Shown: in pieces, positions 48,501-60,871 of the stretch
How the letters are laid out: each line of letters opens with the position of its first letter
Numbering within the stretch: position 1 is the first letter of the stretch
DNA from: Membranipora membranacea
Taxonomy: Eukaryota > Bryozoa > Gymnolaemata > Cheilostomatida > Membraniporidae
Direction: 5' to 3'
DNA length: 64,000 bases
NCBI GenBank assembly: GCA_914767715.1
Contig: OU612067.1
Span: 6,758,001 to 6,822,000 of the forward strand
Position numbers and translations under genes: made by a program
Notes under the pieces: model-generated
Database searches by the model: none
Told to the model about the DNA's origin: nothing
The model's input: the letters and a program-made list of their open reading frames with translations, nothing else

Positions 48501-51110
48501 TCCACAGCAGAATCAGGTACGGAAACCTCTGTCTCCCAATGTATTGCTCTAGTTGTAACTCATTAAGGTAGAGACACGGTTGTCAATAGTCTTTCCAGGA
48601 TAGCGTTCGTTTACGCAATTGATGTTGGCGATACAGTTTGCCTGTTTTTATCACATAGAACGAAATTCAATATATATCTCGACATTGTTGACACAAAGGT
48701 TCATATAATATTCAGTCCTATTTTTAGTAAATGGTCCATTATTTTCTTAGTAGTTGATATTGTAATCCCACCAACTCCACTGAGCACTTAGACTATATGT
48801 ACATAAAATTCCAGCTAAGACACCAGTGTGGGTGATAATGCACACTGGGACTAATGTGCGTACAACATAGCATACTACCGAAACCACATTGTTCATGTCT
48901 TGAATGGAGTAATATGGTTGACATAGCTCTAACAAACATTGCTGACTTGGTCGGTTGCTTGGCACCTATCTTAACAAGAGAGAGATTCTGTTTGATTTCT
49001 TTGTGAAATATATTGGAATATTATTCTTTCACTTGCAGAAATTACATCTTATGGCATAATGACCACTCCTCAACCAGATGAGTCAGAAGGTCATGGTACC
49101 ACTCGGCAACCTGCAAGTAGCACCCAAGGTAATGGTATACAACTGGTTGATACTTTATATTGATTGTTCACACTTTCCCACTCAATACACATATTGCAAT
49201 GCAATGGTTCAATAGTGTTGATGCAATGCTATTGGTCATTCTGCTTTCATGAATGTTTGATACTTGGAAAATCAGATCAAAGCTGAGTCAAACCTCCATT
49301 TGTATTAAAACACCTGTCTTCCCTTCTGATGCTTTGCGACATAATCCAGTTGCCAAAAAGTCAACAATGTGTTCAAATAAAATCAGAGTGAGTGTTCTTG
49401 TGTGTTCGATGTTTGGTTTTCTAGGCCTTCGGTACAGTTTTTTAGTAGATATTAGGGGTACCAAAAGATAATGTTTCTTGACAGAACAAGAAAAAAGGAT
49501 TCCTATCCTACACTGAGGTTGAAAGTCTCTGAATTAGATGAAACCACTTACACAAAACGTTATGATACATATGATGGTTATAAGAAGAACCAATTACCTC
49601 ATTGCTATAGGAGCAAGTCAAATAGATATTTGAATGAGAGATCGATCCCCCTTTGATTGTAGGTGATCAACGGATAGTTATTATAGGTTCCATCTTTGGT
49701 GTTGTCTGCATACTTTCTGTTGCTGGTTTGGTTTTGTTAGTGATCAGAAACAGAAAGCTGACTACAGAAATTCAAAGGTATGCTGAGATAATGGCTGTTT
49801 GTGTTAATGAGCTAGATCCCTGGTCTTGGTAATAATTGTTCCTTCCAATCCTTTTCCATGCCCATAATTCCAAGGAGATGATAAGCCAATTGCCATTACT
49901 ATTTCAGATTGAATGCAACTGGGAAAACAAAGCAACTTGTTATGGAAAAAAGTGACATTAAAGGTATGAGTTAAGCAACGATTCAAAAACATATCAATTA
50001 TATAGTAAAAATTCTAAAAACCACTTTTGAGGCATGATATTAATTGTTAAGTCAAAGCAGCTACATGCCTTGAACAACTCTTTTCTACATGTTCTTGCAA
50101 CGCAAGATTCAAGCCATTGGTTTGAAACCAATGAAGAAAAATCAAACCTGGATATTGTTTTCAGATCCCTGTCAAGCCGCCCGTTTCTGTCTATTTTTTG
50201 TGACAGTGTTGGATCAAGGAGTTAAAAACTTTAACTCCTTGGTTGGATGGATAATATGTACTAGATGGGCATGAAATTTGTTTGATGGAGGGGCAGAAAA
50301 GCTTTGGACAGACATGGAATGACTTCAAGGTGTTTTGCTGGACAGGCAAAATAATACCTTCCATTATGATAAGGTTGATTAAAGGGTTGATTAAATCGGA
50401 TGTCTTATCACTCGCCACATCCTGAATAATGGGCGGCGAAATTATAGTGCCTTTATGCCAAGGCCGCGATATCTGCGCCAATTTGCTCTCAGTTTGCAGG
50501 CAGGTCGGAGCACACCATGGGGTCAACCAAGCCCCAGTAGTTGATGGACTGCAATGGGATTCGAAACCACGACCTTCAACATGTGCATGTTAAAGGACGG
50601 GGCTCTAACCAACTGAGCCACCTCTTACTCCTAATGAAAAAAATTTTATTGCTCGTCTATCAAAAAACTTTGTCCGTCCATGCCCTTCCAGCAAAAACTG
50701 TTTCTCAAGAATTTTTCTGCCCGTCCATCCAAAAGAACTTTGTTACAAAATAATGAAAGCAAGGTATTTTAAGGTATTCATGTTTTAAGAAAAATTGACA
50801 CTAGTGAAATAAGTATATGATAATAACCTTAGCCATATTATAATTATTCCAATCACGCAGTGTTGTCTTTCTTACTTCTTTTTAAGCTGGATTAAAGAAT
50901 CCTACTAACTACGACACTGTTGGGTTGGACCTCTCCCGAATTAATTCATCACTTGAATATGAAACTGTCAATCAAGTCCCTGTCGGAGCCAGTACTTATG
51001 AGAATGCTGGTGCTTGTATAGCAGGAAATATTCAGACACAAGGTGCAGAGTATGAGTTGGTGAAGCAAGGAGGAGTTGAAGATCATGTATATACATCTCT
51101 AAATAACTAG
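45599..51110 (+). CDS. R8: intact type A receptor (signal peptide, CUB1, CUB2, sushi, mucin stalk, TM, ITIM-like tail)
   Basis: Eight exons join in one frame: leader 45599-45689 (MSPFKWLVFMIVDFLLP), CUB1 46783-47139, CUB2 47506-47979, sushi 48328-48516, mucin 49039-49128, TM 49663-49777, juxtamembrane 49908-49963, tail 50887-51110. The sum is 1596 nt, 531 codons plus stop. All borders are phase 1 except TM/juxtamembrane (phase 2). CUB2 has FNFGVDIP, LLLTLPPATTHVDLYF, DQFAVYNG, CAGGNSPP and GFTGIFFRY. The sushi domain has four Cys and the GTWSG Trp. TM: IVIIGSIFGVVCI..., followed by RNRK. Tail tyrosines: NYDTV, LEYETV (fits LxYxxV), TYENAG (YxN), EYELV, VYTSL. Predicted type I surface receptor signalling through SH2-domain proteins. 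Leader donor (GTTTGT) is the least certain boundary. Ligand unknown. Confidence 0.8.
50239..50735 (-). mobile_element. tRNA-derived repeat with inverted ends, in R8
   Basis: Same element as 18790-19290 in the same intron of R3, with the tRNA-like boxes at about 50545-50620 on the minus strand. Confidence 0.7.
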
Positions 51111-53062
51111 CAACAAATGCTCATTTTGCTGAATAGAGTTGGTGATGCAAGTGTGAGCCTCCCCAGACAGTTGCCCCCCACCCTATGCCCCCCGGCAAGG
51201 GACTCTAGGTTTTTTCCCATGAATTATATAGTTTTTTCCTTGCTGTTTTATAAAATTTTATGTCACCCAACTATTGTTACTGGGTCTGACTTTCATGTTT
51301 CTGAGCCTTGTGTCAATCTTTTAACAAGTATGAGAGGATCGCTGTTGTAGTTATGTCCTTCTGACAAGAAAGGGGATAACTCCTGATCGCAGCAAGCATC
51401 ATGCAATCCTAGAACAAGTTTGTTCCCTCTGATGTAGCGGAGGGATATTGCACATGTTTGGTATCGAGGCGCCTTGAAGCCAAACATTTGCAACTTATAA
51501 CTATGATTCTCCTAAAGTTTAGGGAGCCACTTGGATCATTAAGCTGACGTTTTGTCTTATCGATGATATTGATGAACTACTAGTTGAAGATACCTGAGGA
51601 GAAAAAATTTAGCCATACTGTATCACCACTTCGGAAAACACCTGAATGGTCTTTGCAAGCAAATAACTGCAAAACAATATACCGTAATCCCTCACCTATA
51701 AGTCACCGGACTTATAAGTGAATCTCCCCCCTCAGAAAAAATAAAAATGCTCCAGTTATAAGACACCCCACAGCTATAAGACACCCCACAGCTATAAGAC
51801 ACTCACTATACTACACTCACTACAAATGAACTAAGTAGTTTTGGGGAAAAAACTGCCCTCAGTGGGTTTCAAACTCACAACTCCATGTTTACACGTCGTA
51901 CGCTCTACCACTGAGCTATTCAGCTTCAGTGACTGTAATAGGTTTTGGTCCAATCTAAATATAAAAATGCTTCAAATGATAGTCGTCTATATGCTACTCT
52001 CTTATAGCCGCCTTCACTTATAAGTCGGCGATCTATAGGTAAATTTATCAACACTCTACCACAAATTTAAGGGTACTAATTATCATCTCTCTCCTGATAT
52101 ACATACTCTTATAATGCTGGGTATCATCAGGATGACCTTAATGTGCTTTCTTTTCAATAGAACATCTTGGTAGGTCATGACTAGCCATGCTTTAGAATTC
52201 TTTAGCCCAACATTGAGGATTTATGTGTGTACCCTTGTCAAATTTGGCCTGCAAGTCTTTTTGTAGAAATTAACATGTAACAAGAATGTTTTCTTATTGC
52301 TGAATGACACAAATTGAATGGTAATAAGTTAGCATAAAAAATCTGTGATCAATGAGCCCATGCAGGTGTTGAATATTCATGATCATGGACTTCCTCCTAC
52401 CTGTAACTAAATTTAATATTAACGCTACACTAGAGATCGGAGGTTTGTTAGACAAGGATGATGTGGATATCTAGATTCAGAATTGGATCGATAATCTTAG
52501 CCTCAATTTCTCAGATAATGTGCGGTGAGTTACCTGCTTTTGATTATTCTGTGAGAGTGACAGGGCGAACATTGTTGCATTAAAACACCGAAATTGACAA
52601 AATGCGCAGAGGGATCGATGAGATTGATTGAGATTGATTGAGATTCTCATCAACACACAGGGGTGGCTTCATGCTGCTAGGGCCGGCCATGAGGAGGATG
52701 TACTAGAGAAGGCCTCGAAAAGCGCTTGACTCATGGTTTCTAGCTGAAGACCTGTGTGTTGAGCAGTGGTACGTGCACCACTGTATGTTGGATCTTAGTG
52801 GTTAACTATCACTCTATGCTTACACAAGGGAGCTTATCCAAAACTCAACTTATGCCGCAATTTTTAAAAGGACACTGTGCGAAGATTAGGGTACAATATT
52901 ATTATCTGACTATGAAACTAACACAAAATGATTGCAACAGGCTTGATATACTGGTGCTGGCATTTTGCCAAAAAGTCGATCCATGTTGACGCACATTCGA
53001 AAAGGTCAGAGCTCAACTTTCTGACCGTAGTACTGCGCAAACCCCCTAAACTCATTTTATTC
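51111..53062. other. Spacer R8-R9: downstream module, MITE insertion, broken leader
   Basis: Homologous to 19656-21086 plus 23267-23490. It lacks the 2.17-kb foldback (empty site 52827-52832) and has only the left part of the hairpin (about 51413-51490). A leader relic near 52352 reads MSPCRC-stop. Sequence up to 53063 corresponds to the run-up to R4's CUB1, but both CUB exons are deleted. Confidence 0.6.
51681..52038. mobile_element. MITE with tRNA-like core
   Basis: Absent from the paralogous spacer (about 20297). Ends are inverted: ACCTATAAGTCACCGGACTT on the left against ACCTATAGATCGCCGACTT read from the right. The core at about 51861-51927 carries tRNA-like boxes on the minus strand (TAGCTCAGTGGTAGAGCG and GAGTTTGAAACCC). 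Confidence 0.65.
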
Positions 53063-56011
53063 AACGAAATTAACGAAACTCTACATCAAAGTTTATCTTA
53101 AACTGTACTGACAATGTGACTACTGCTGAAATCACTTGCAAGGATGGTAATTGGACTGAGGGTCTTCATCCATCACAATGTCCAGGTCCGCCATCACCGA
53201 TAGATTCCGCAATGGTATCAGGTAAGGAGTTCTCTGTCTCCAAATGGATTACACTTGTTGTAACTAATTTTTTCACCCTCAAATGAAGGCCTATCTGCAG
53301 AGAACTTTGGATGTTAAGCCTTACATTTTAGCCTGTCTTACTATACCAGAGACAGTAAATGGTGCACGATGAGATCTGGTAAGAGGACACAATTTTTCAT
53401 AATATATATATACAACTCAGCATATTCTACCTTACCCTTAAAGTTTGAATGTATGATGAGTAACACCAGTTCTGGATGTAAATGAAAGCATAGGCAAGCT
53501 CCAACAAACAGATAATTAGGAGTATACTGAGTTGGAACAGGAGAGGTTCTGTTTGATTATTTGTGAAATACATTAGAATATAAATTTCCTTGATTGCAGG
53601 AACCACATCTAATGGCAGTACTGTCGCATATTCGACCCACTTGGGGCCAAATACCCGAGCAGAACAGACACCACTATTTCATTCATTTTGCGCATGTTTA
53701 TTTTGTATGGAGTTAACTTCTTCCTGTTGAGGAAGAAGGCAACTCCATACAAAAAGTGTTTTGTTTACCTAATCAAATTTATCCACAACATTGTTCTTTA
53801 GAATTTTGTTACAAGTAGGTATTAATTCAATTTACTAATGACTCATAGTTGAGATACCTTTTCGACATTAAAATCAATTTTTATTCTTGAATAATAAACT
53901 AAGTTAGATACCAGAAAAGCAATCTATACTTTACCAGAAAAACATGCTCCAAGGGCTCTCCAAAAAGAACTGACTTGCCTTGATGTTCCCCCGGTTTTTA
54001 TATGCACAGGGGTTCACCACGGCGGGCGCGCATGGCCAAAAAACCGGAGATTGCATCCGCCCATCCTCTTGACAAAGGCGGAGATTTGATCCAGATTTTG
54101 TTTCTGATAAAAAGTCTTTAATTATCTATATCATTTAAATGTCAGCGCCTAAAAGGCGGAGGTTGGACTTTAGTTATATACATTATTCTGAAGTGGTTGA
54201 CGTCAACTGGTATCACCTGGCTCCATTCTCGTTATCTGAAATCTCCTGAGCTGTGAGAACGTTTAATCCCCTCCAAAAAGGCGGAGGTTGGACTTTAATT
54301 ATATACATTATTCTGCAGTGGTTGACGTCAACCGGTATCACCTGGCTCCATTCTCGTTATCTGAAATCTCCTGAGCTGTGAGAACTTGAGATCTCACAGC
54401 TTCTGCCCTCCCTTTTTATTGACTCTCCTGAGTCATCCGAGAATGCTGTGAGGTTATCTCACAGTACGACCACTCTTGAGCCAACGGATCCTCCTGGTGG
54501 CACTGGCTCTACTGGCAGTATTGTTTCAACTGGCCCTACTGGCACCACTGGCTCTGCTGGTACTACCGGCGGTACTGGTACTTATGGTTCTACTGGCACC
54601 ACTGGCAACACTAGCACTACACAAGATGCAAGCTCAAATAGCTATAATACACCTGTTGCCACCCAAGATTCCAAAAGTACTGACATGATGATACGGATCA
54701 ATTCTATCCAGTCTTTCCAGTGGCAGATGATACACACAGTATCTGTGGCAGCTGGGGGAGGAGGTCTTGTTCTGATTATCATCATTGTGATTTTGGTGGT
54801 AATCATCTGTAGGAATAAACCCCATAGCAGGTCAGTAACAAAATTCTGAGCAGATTTTATCTAAATAATATTATCACCATCGTCATAAAATGTCCAACAC
54901 ATCCACTGTTACCTTTGATGAATCTGCTACAAGCATCACTATCGATAGCTTCTCGTCACTTGTGCCCTAATTTAGAGAACTGAAATTTATTTCCCTTGGT
55001 TCCAGAGAAGAGATAAAACTCAAAGACGGGGAGTATGCAGATTCAAGCCAGTGCCCAGACAATGGTTATCACTGCCTGGAGGAGAACACTGATGAGTGTA
55101 ACGAGTCGCATGTACAATCTGGTAGGCCTATGTTGACTCTCTGATACCTGTTTTGCTTATGTCTACCTTGCGTCAAAAAAGACTAAATTATTAAATCATT
55201 TTTAACCACAGCAACAGGGCTATCATGATAAAGCAATGAATTTATTTCATTTTTTATTATGCTTTAGAGTTTAAAGTCATAAATGTTGTAATTATTTCCA
55301 CCACCATTCTGGATTATTTTCTCCAGGAAATAACAGAGACAGTGATGGTGATGGTTATGCTATGGTTGACATGTCTGAAAACAGGAGAGCCGCAGAAGCT
55401 GTAGAGAATGAAGATCAGAAACTATCATCCGAACTGATTGATCCAAGCGATGGTGGACCTCATTCTACTGTAAATATGAGTCTAACCCTCCACCTGAGGA
55501 TGATACCCAAAATGCATCTGAAGATAAGGATACACAGGTAGAGGAGGGCTCCACCATTCTCCCTGACTCTACAGATGCGGTGGAGGGAGAGCAAGACTGT
55601 GAGAGAGGTGAGGACGATGTGGATACTTACGCATACCAGGCTACCATAAAGAGACAGTAAGTTAGATTGTCATGTGGTTATACTGTGTACGAGTGACTTG
55701 ATCAGCAAATAAAATTGATATATTTGTTGAACACCATTCATATTCCAGGCACTACAATTCAACTTGAGCTAACCCAGTCATAAGGTCATGTAATTAACCT
55801 CACTGGCCTCATATGGTTATATTCATACAGGAAAACTGAAAAGCTGAAAGGAACAACAGACTTGTATGGAAGCATATTAGCTGAAAATAAGAAGAAGCCA
55901 GTATCAGATGAACAGCCAATGACATCTACAGATGCAGATATGATAGACAATGATCTTTACATAAATAGACATAGCAAAGTTATATCTCAACTGCCGATAT
56001 GTATTAATTAA
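53063..56011 (+). pseudogene. R9: type B receptor relic (half sushi, LTR-interrupted stalk, TM, frameshifted tail)
   Basis: Sequence resumes in the middle of a sushi exon (about 53063-53221, SQCPGPP intact) after a deletion joining it to the pre-CUB1 intron. The stalk exon starts at 53600, is split by a solo LTR (53622-54461) and continues to 54830 with TM (SVAAGGGGLVLIIIIVILVV). Tail exons: 55006-55121, 55327 onward, and 55831-56011. The second tail exon lost ten bases after STVN (near 55478), causing an early stop, and its PYSTV tyrosine became His. The last exon keeps the acceptor that R4 lost (ATACAG) but lost its normal stop and runs on to 56011. R4 and R9 are sister copies decaying independently. 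Confidence 0.8.
53622..54461. mobile_element. Solo LTR, 840 bp, inserted in the R9 stalk exon
   Basis: Starts TGTCGCATATTCGACC and ends GGTTATCTCA, i.e. TG...CA, flanked by CAGTAC at 53616-53621 and 54462-54467. The uninterrupted exon is seen in R4 (GGCAGTACGACCAC near 25580). A roughly 105-bp segment (GCGGAGGTTGGACTTTA...) is tandemly duplicated inside it. No internal retroviral-type ORF is present. Confidence 0.8.
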
Positions 56012-57780
56012 TCAATCTCGGGGAATCTGACATTACATTTAGTTGGTACATGAAAGAAAGATGACCTCCTCATCTGGGTTGCAGTTGCAGAATCTACAAC
56101 TCTGCCGCAACACATAATAATATATCAACACCCAACGGTCAAAGTTATTAATTATGAATTCATCAAACTATATCACTGATTATTAGAAGGAAGGCAGCTG
56201 ACGGGAAATGGGCATAGTTCTTATGAAGAAACTCCATTTACGTATTAAGTCATGGAATTAAAGTCTTGAGAATTTTGTGAAATGAATTGATGTAATATCA
56301 ATTTTTATCTGACGACGAAGATTTCAGATAAGATCTATTATATTAACTATCCAAGATTTAGTGATATTTCTATTATGGTTTTATACAAAATGATGGAGCT
56401 AAATGCAATTTTTCTCCCGTTGTTATTATAAAATTCATAGATCAAATTTTTGTTTGATCATTTCCTAATATAATTCTGCATTCTGCATACAATTTTGCAA
56501 ACAACCAAACAAGTACGATTTGCTCCTATTGTGACATATACAAAACAGACTGTACAAAACGATACATGCATGGTCCCATCTGTTAAATACTGAGGAAAAG
56601 CTTCTGAGATAACCCATTATATCACTGGTAATGACGACTCAAATAATCGCTCTTTCTATTAGGGAGTTTTTCAGGTCATGCATTTTGTTGAATAGAGATG
56701 TTGATGCTAGTGTTTGAAGTCTAACAATGTTTCATTAATTAATATAGTTTTCTCCTTGATGTTTTATAAAATTTGATGTCACGAACTATTGTTATTGGGT
56801 CTGACTTTCATGTTTCTGAGCCTTGTGCCAAAATTGCATAGTCGCATTTGTCGCCTGCATGACTTTGATCGGCTAAAACAAAGTATATATAAATGAAAAA
56901 TTAAAAAAATCTATAAATCGTGAGAGGATCACTGTTGAACCATTAATAGTTATGTCCTTCCGACAAGAGAGGGGATAACCCCTGGTCACAGCAAGCATCA
57001 TGAAACCCACTCATATCTATCTGGTCATGCTAAAGTTTAGGGAGCCAATTGGATTGATAAGCTGATGTTTTGACATAACAAGGTATGGCTTCTTGTTGAA
57101 GGTACAACAGGAGAACAATTTTAGCCATACTTCAATAGCATTTAAGTAACAATCTGATTGGTCTTTTCATGCAAATTATTAATAATTACAAATGTTATTT
57201 TAGTCATTATTATAGCCAAACCTCAAATTTGCGGGTGGTAAATATCGTATCTCCCCCAATTTGTGTCATCATATTATGCTGGTGATCAGGATGACCCAAC
57301 ATGATGGTCTATTTAGGTATGGGGTGATACATGTGTACAGTATCGTCAAGTTTGACCTTCAACAAGTTTTGTTTGTAGAAATTGAGCATGTAGCATTGTA
57401 GCATGATGTTATCTGTTCGCTGAATGACACAAATGAATGGATAATGTGGACTTCCTCTTACCTGTGACTGACTTTAACACAACACTAGAGAAAAGAGGTT
57501 TTTTACACTAGGGATGATGGGGTCATCTAGATTCACAGTTGGATTGTTCATATACCTCTCAATTCCACAGATATTGTGTGGTGAGTTACCTGCTTTGGAC
57601 TGGGGCTCCTGTGGAGCAATTTATGTCTTGTAGCAACAGTTTTACTTAAAACTAAGTGTTAAGCATCTAAGACTCTATCAACTAGACTGGCCTTTTATCA
57701 GATGATGTTATCAACTTACACTCATCAGTAGAGACGATAAACTTCAGCACAGACCTACCTGAAATCGTGATCACTTAGAT
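56012..57780. other. Spacer R9-R10 with type B 3' flank and shared module
   Basis: No gene. Parallel to 27097-28910. The leader exon of this unit is deleted (GGATAAT runs into GTGGACTTCC near 57440). Confidence 0.5.
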
Positions 57781-58680
57781 CAGCTATTGGCAACCTGCAG
57801 CCTTTTTGCCAATGGGGCCTAATGGGTAATCTTTTGCGGCCTAAATATGGCCTTACGCCTGTAAAATTTATTACACATTAATTGATTCCTCCTCCGTTAT
57901 GTGGAGATCCAAGTTTGCATAGCGCTCTGTAAGATATTTCAAAATAGTGGCCATTCTGTATTATGCTAACTAAGCTTCCCCAGCCACTCTACACAAAATC
58001 ATCATAACTTCACTGGTGCCAACGACAAGTTGTTTTCTTTCCATTTAACACAAATCAGTGACCTTTGGATGTTAAAATTACAAACTTCTATCACATAATA
58101 GTAATTTTATTTTTTGCAAAACCGCCTTTTTGGACTTAAGGCAGATTAGTATCAAAAAGTCTCTCTGTTACAAGTGCTCATGCATTATGGCTGCATTATA
58201 GTTGAAATGTTCCATATTGCCTTTCATTTCACAATCATTTGCAAAAAATTCCCCTTTGCGTGAGGGCGGTCGCTGTAAGATTATGACAGGGCTTGAAAAA
58301 TATTCGAAAGAATTTTCCGCGGCTCTTCTCCATCATAACTGACCCCGTATGAACTTTTTTACAATTTAACCCCTCCCACACAAACCTGCCCTTTGACATA
58401 GACATGAAACACAGGGTTACAGACTTGAACACAATCAAATCATGAGGTAAATCGACGTCACAAAACTCCAAAAGATTAGAAAAAGCGGCATTTCTGCTGA
58501 GTTGATGGTTCTTGCAACATACTGCAATTTTTACACAAATTTGTTTTAGTTTCTTACAAAATAGGAGGTGCCAAAATTGCTGCTCTAGTTCAAATTTTAT
58601 TCCTGAAAGATATGTTGCGGCCTTTTGAGTTGAGCCTGTGTGAATTGTGGCCTTTTACAAGAAAAGGTTGCCCACCCATG
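57781..58680. mobile_element. hAT-like MITE, second copy
   Basis: Flanked by ACTTAGAT at 57773-57780 and 58681-58688. It is the duplicated counterpart of 28911-29816, so the insertion predates the segmental duplication. Confidence 0.8.
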
Positions 58681-58688
58681 ACTTAGAT

Positions 58689-59658
58689 CAAAGAGTTGCT
58701 CAGTGTTTGAATTTTTTACAAAACAAATCCGTCGAAAATGATTTACCAGTTTTATCCACATAAATGCTTAGCTGTCCTCATAGGCACACTTATTACAACT
58801 TCATTACAATATTGGTTGTCGCTGTCGTGGTTTGAATATTGGAAATGCTATTTGAAGGTACAAAAAATTGTTAGATTGAGTTGATTCCCTCTAGTTTGTT
58901 GGCAGAGGAATATTGACTACGATGGTATTGGCAAAATAAGGTGATTCCTCAGTACAAAATATGCAGTCAACACTATCTTGTTGATTTTAGGAGATTCTGT
59001 AGTCTGAGCCCCTCAGACTCTTCCCCCCCCCCCCCGTCCGACGGCCTTATTATTTGTTGAGCAAAGTTATTTATAAATAATTTGCTAGCTGAGGGCTTGC
59101 AACATGCCTGTGAGAGGAGATGTCGCACTTCTCTTGCGAATACTTTGCTTCTCTACAATTGTGTACTGTTTTATCTTGTGAATGGGAATGTGCTCACTTT
59201 ATGTGACACAGGTCAACTCCAATATAATTTTTGGTTCAATGAATCAATATTTATATATTTATATCAATATTTAATCAGGATTTGAATTCAGGTTAAAGTA
59301 TCAGAGTAAGTGTATCTATCTGAGTGTGTACGTGATAGAGATATGTAAGTAGATTTTGGTCCTGCATGGTTACATGTGATATTTCCTTTAGGCTGGAAGC
59401 TTCATAAACATAAACAGATATTACCTTTCTCAAAGGTTTTTACCATATATCAGTAAATACAGAATATCGATATCGTCATAATTTGGTTCAGCTCACTAAT
59501 TTTGCTCATTTCTAATGAAGATGTTCTTGCCTTGTGTACCCATTATGCACATGCGAGAATATGTTGTGTCATTCCATCAAGGAGATAGAGAGACTCCCTG
59601 ATTTCATACAGTGTCATACGATGATTATGCAAGATTTTTGTCAGTTCTTGTTTTTCAG
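58689..59658. other. Spacer before R10 with CUB1 relic and empty retrotransposon site
   Basis: Parallel to 29825-30556 plus 34753-35074. The uninserted retrotransposon site is at about 59378-59392. A C-rich run lies near 59023-59035. The CUB1 exon end relic is near 59285-59307. No gene. Confidence 0.55.
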
Positions 59659-60871
59659 TAAAATCTGACGTCTCCATCCTAAGAAGAGAACCAAACACAA
59701 TCTCTGTCACTATTTCTACACCATCAGGTTACATTATGAGCCATGAAAACTTCAATTTTGGTTTTGACATTCCTGCTGCTAAATTATTACAATCCCCAAA
59801 GTCAGCGTCCTATCTGCGTCAGACCGACAGCTCTCTAATTCTAACACTTCCACCAGCTACCACTCATGTAGATCTCTACTTTATACACTTTAATATCGGT
59901 AATAATGATGTAACCCCATGTGAGCGAACCCAGCCTGATAACAGTTTATCAATGTGCTGGTGGAAATTCCCCGCCACCCAATCAGACATTCGACATTACT
60001 GCTAAGAACATCGTCCTCAGCTTTACATTCAAATCAAACAGTGTTGGACTAGAAGATGCAACTTGGTTTTCAGGATATCTGCTCGAGTATGAAGGTTTGT
60101 ATCATGTCATTTGTCTTGTGCTCTGTGTTCATGATTGGTAGGGATACCCTGTGCTAAAGGCTTGTAATTAATAGGTCTTCTTATGAGTAGTGGACTGGAG
60201 CCACTAAGCCTTTCACATTTCACAGTATACATAGTCTGCAATCTGCTCTGGAACCTTAATTGCATGATAGCATTACTTCTGCAACACCATACCCTTCAGG
60301 TTGAAATTATTCATAGAGATAATTGAAATGAAGTGTGTCAAAAAGTGTAGGAATATTAGGAAAGAAATCAAAGTAATTGATACAATGTAGATGTGACTTT
60401 CTACAGATTTAATTTTTTCTACTCAACATGCTTTGAACTACTCATTTCCACATGTTTGTGCGGCGCAAGTTTTGAACTATTGAAAAAAATTCAATCCTTG
60501 ATAGAATTTTAGCAAGAAAAAGAAAAAGATTTTAAATATAATTTTTTTGAAGGCATTCTAATGTCTTCATGTTCTAAGGAAAGGTAAATACAAAATTAAA
60601 ATTACACAGTAAAATGGCGCATGATCTAAGTAATAATGATAACCTAGCCATATGATTTTCTCAATCACCCAGTGTTGTCTTTCTTTTTTTTAAAGCTGGA
60701 TTGAACACTCCTACAAACTACGAGACAGTGGGATCGGAACTATCTCAAATTAATCCAACACTTGAATATGAAACTGTCAATCCGGCTGGAGCCAGTACTT
60801 ATGAGAATGCTGGTGCTTGTATGGCAGGAACTATTCGGTCTCAAGGTGCAGAGAGGTGCATGGGATGGTGA
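59659..60871 (+). pseudogene. R10: CUB2 relic with deletion, joined to truncated tail exon
   Basis: The CUB2 exon at 59659-60094 is 38 nt shorter than the 474-nt norm. The deletion (after DNSL, near 59947) removes the DQFAVYNG strand and shifts the frame to a stop at about 60005. The tail exon at 60696-60871 ends at AERCMGW-stop, as in R5, but keeps NYETV, LEYETV and TYENA. The old frame for VYTSL persists beyond the stop. As in R5, the sushi to juxtamembrane exons are missing. Confidence 0.8.

Noticed and set aside
50887-51110. Classical ITAM in the type A tail
   Set aside because: The YxxV sites are about 16 residues apart and end in Val; this does not fit YxxL/I-x(6-8)-YxxL/I. ITIM-like is the better description.
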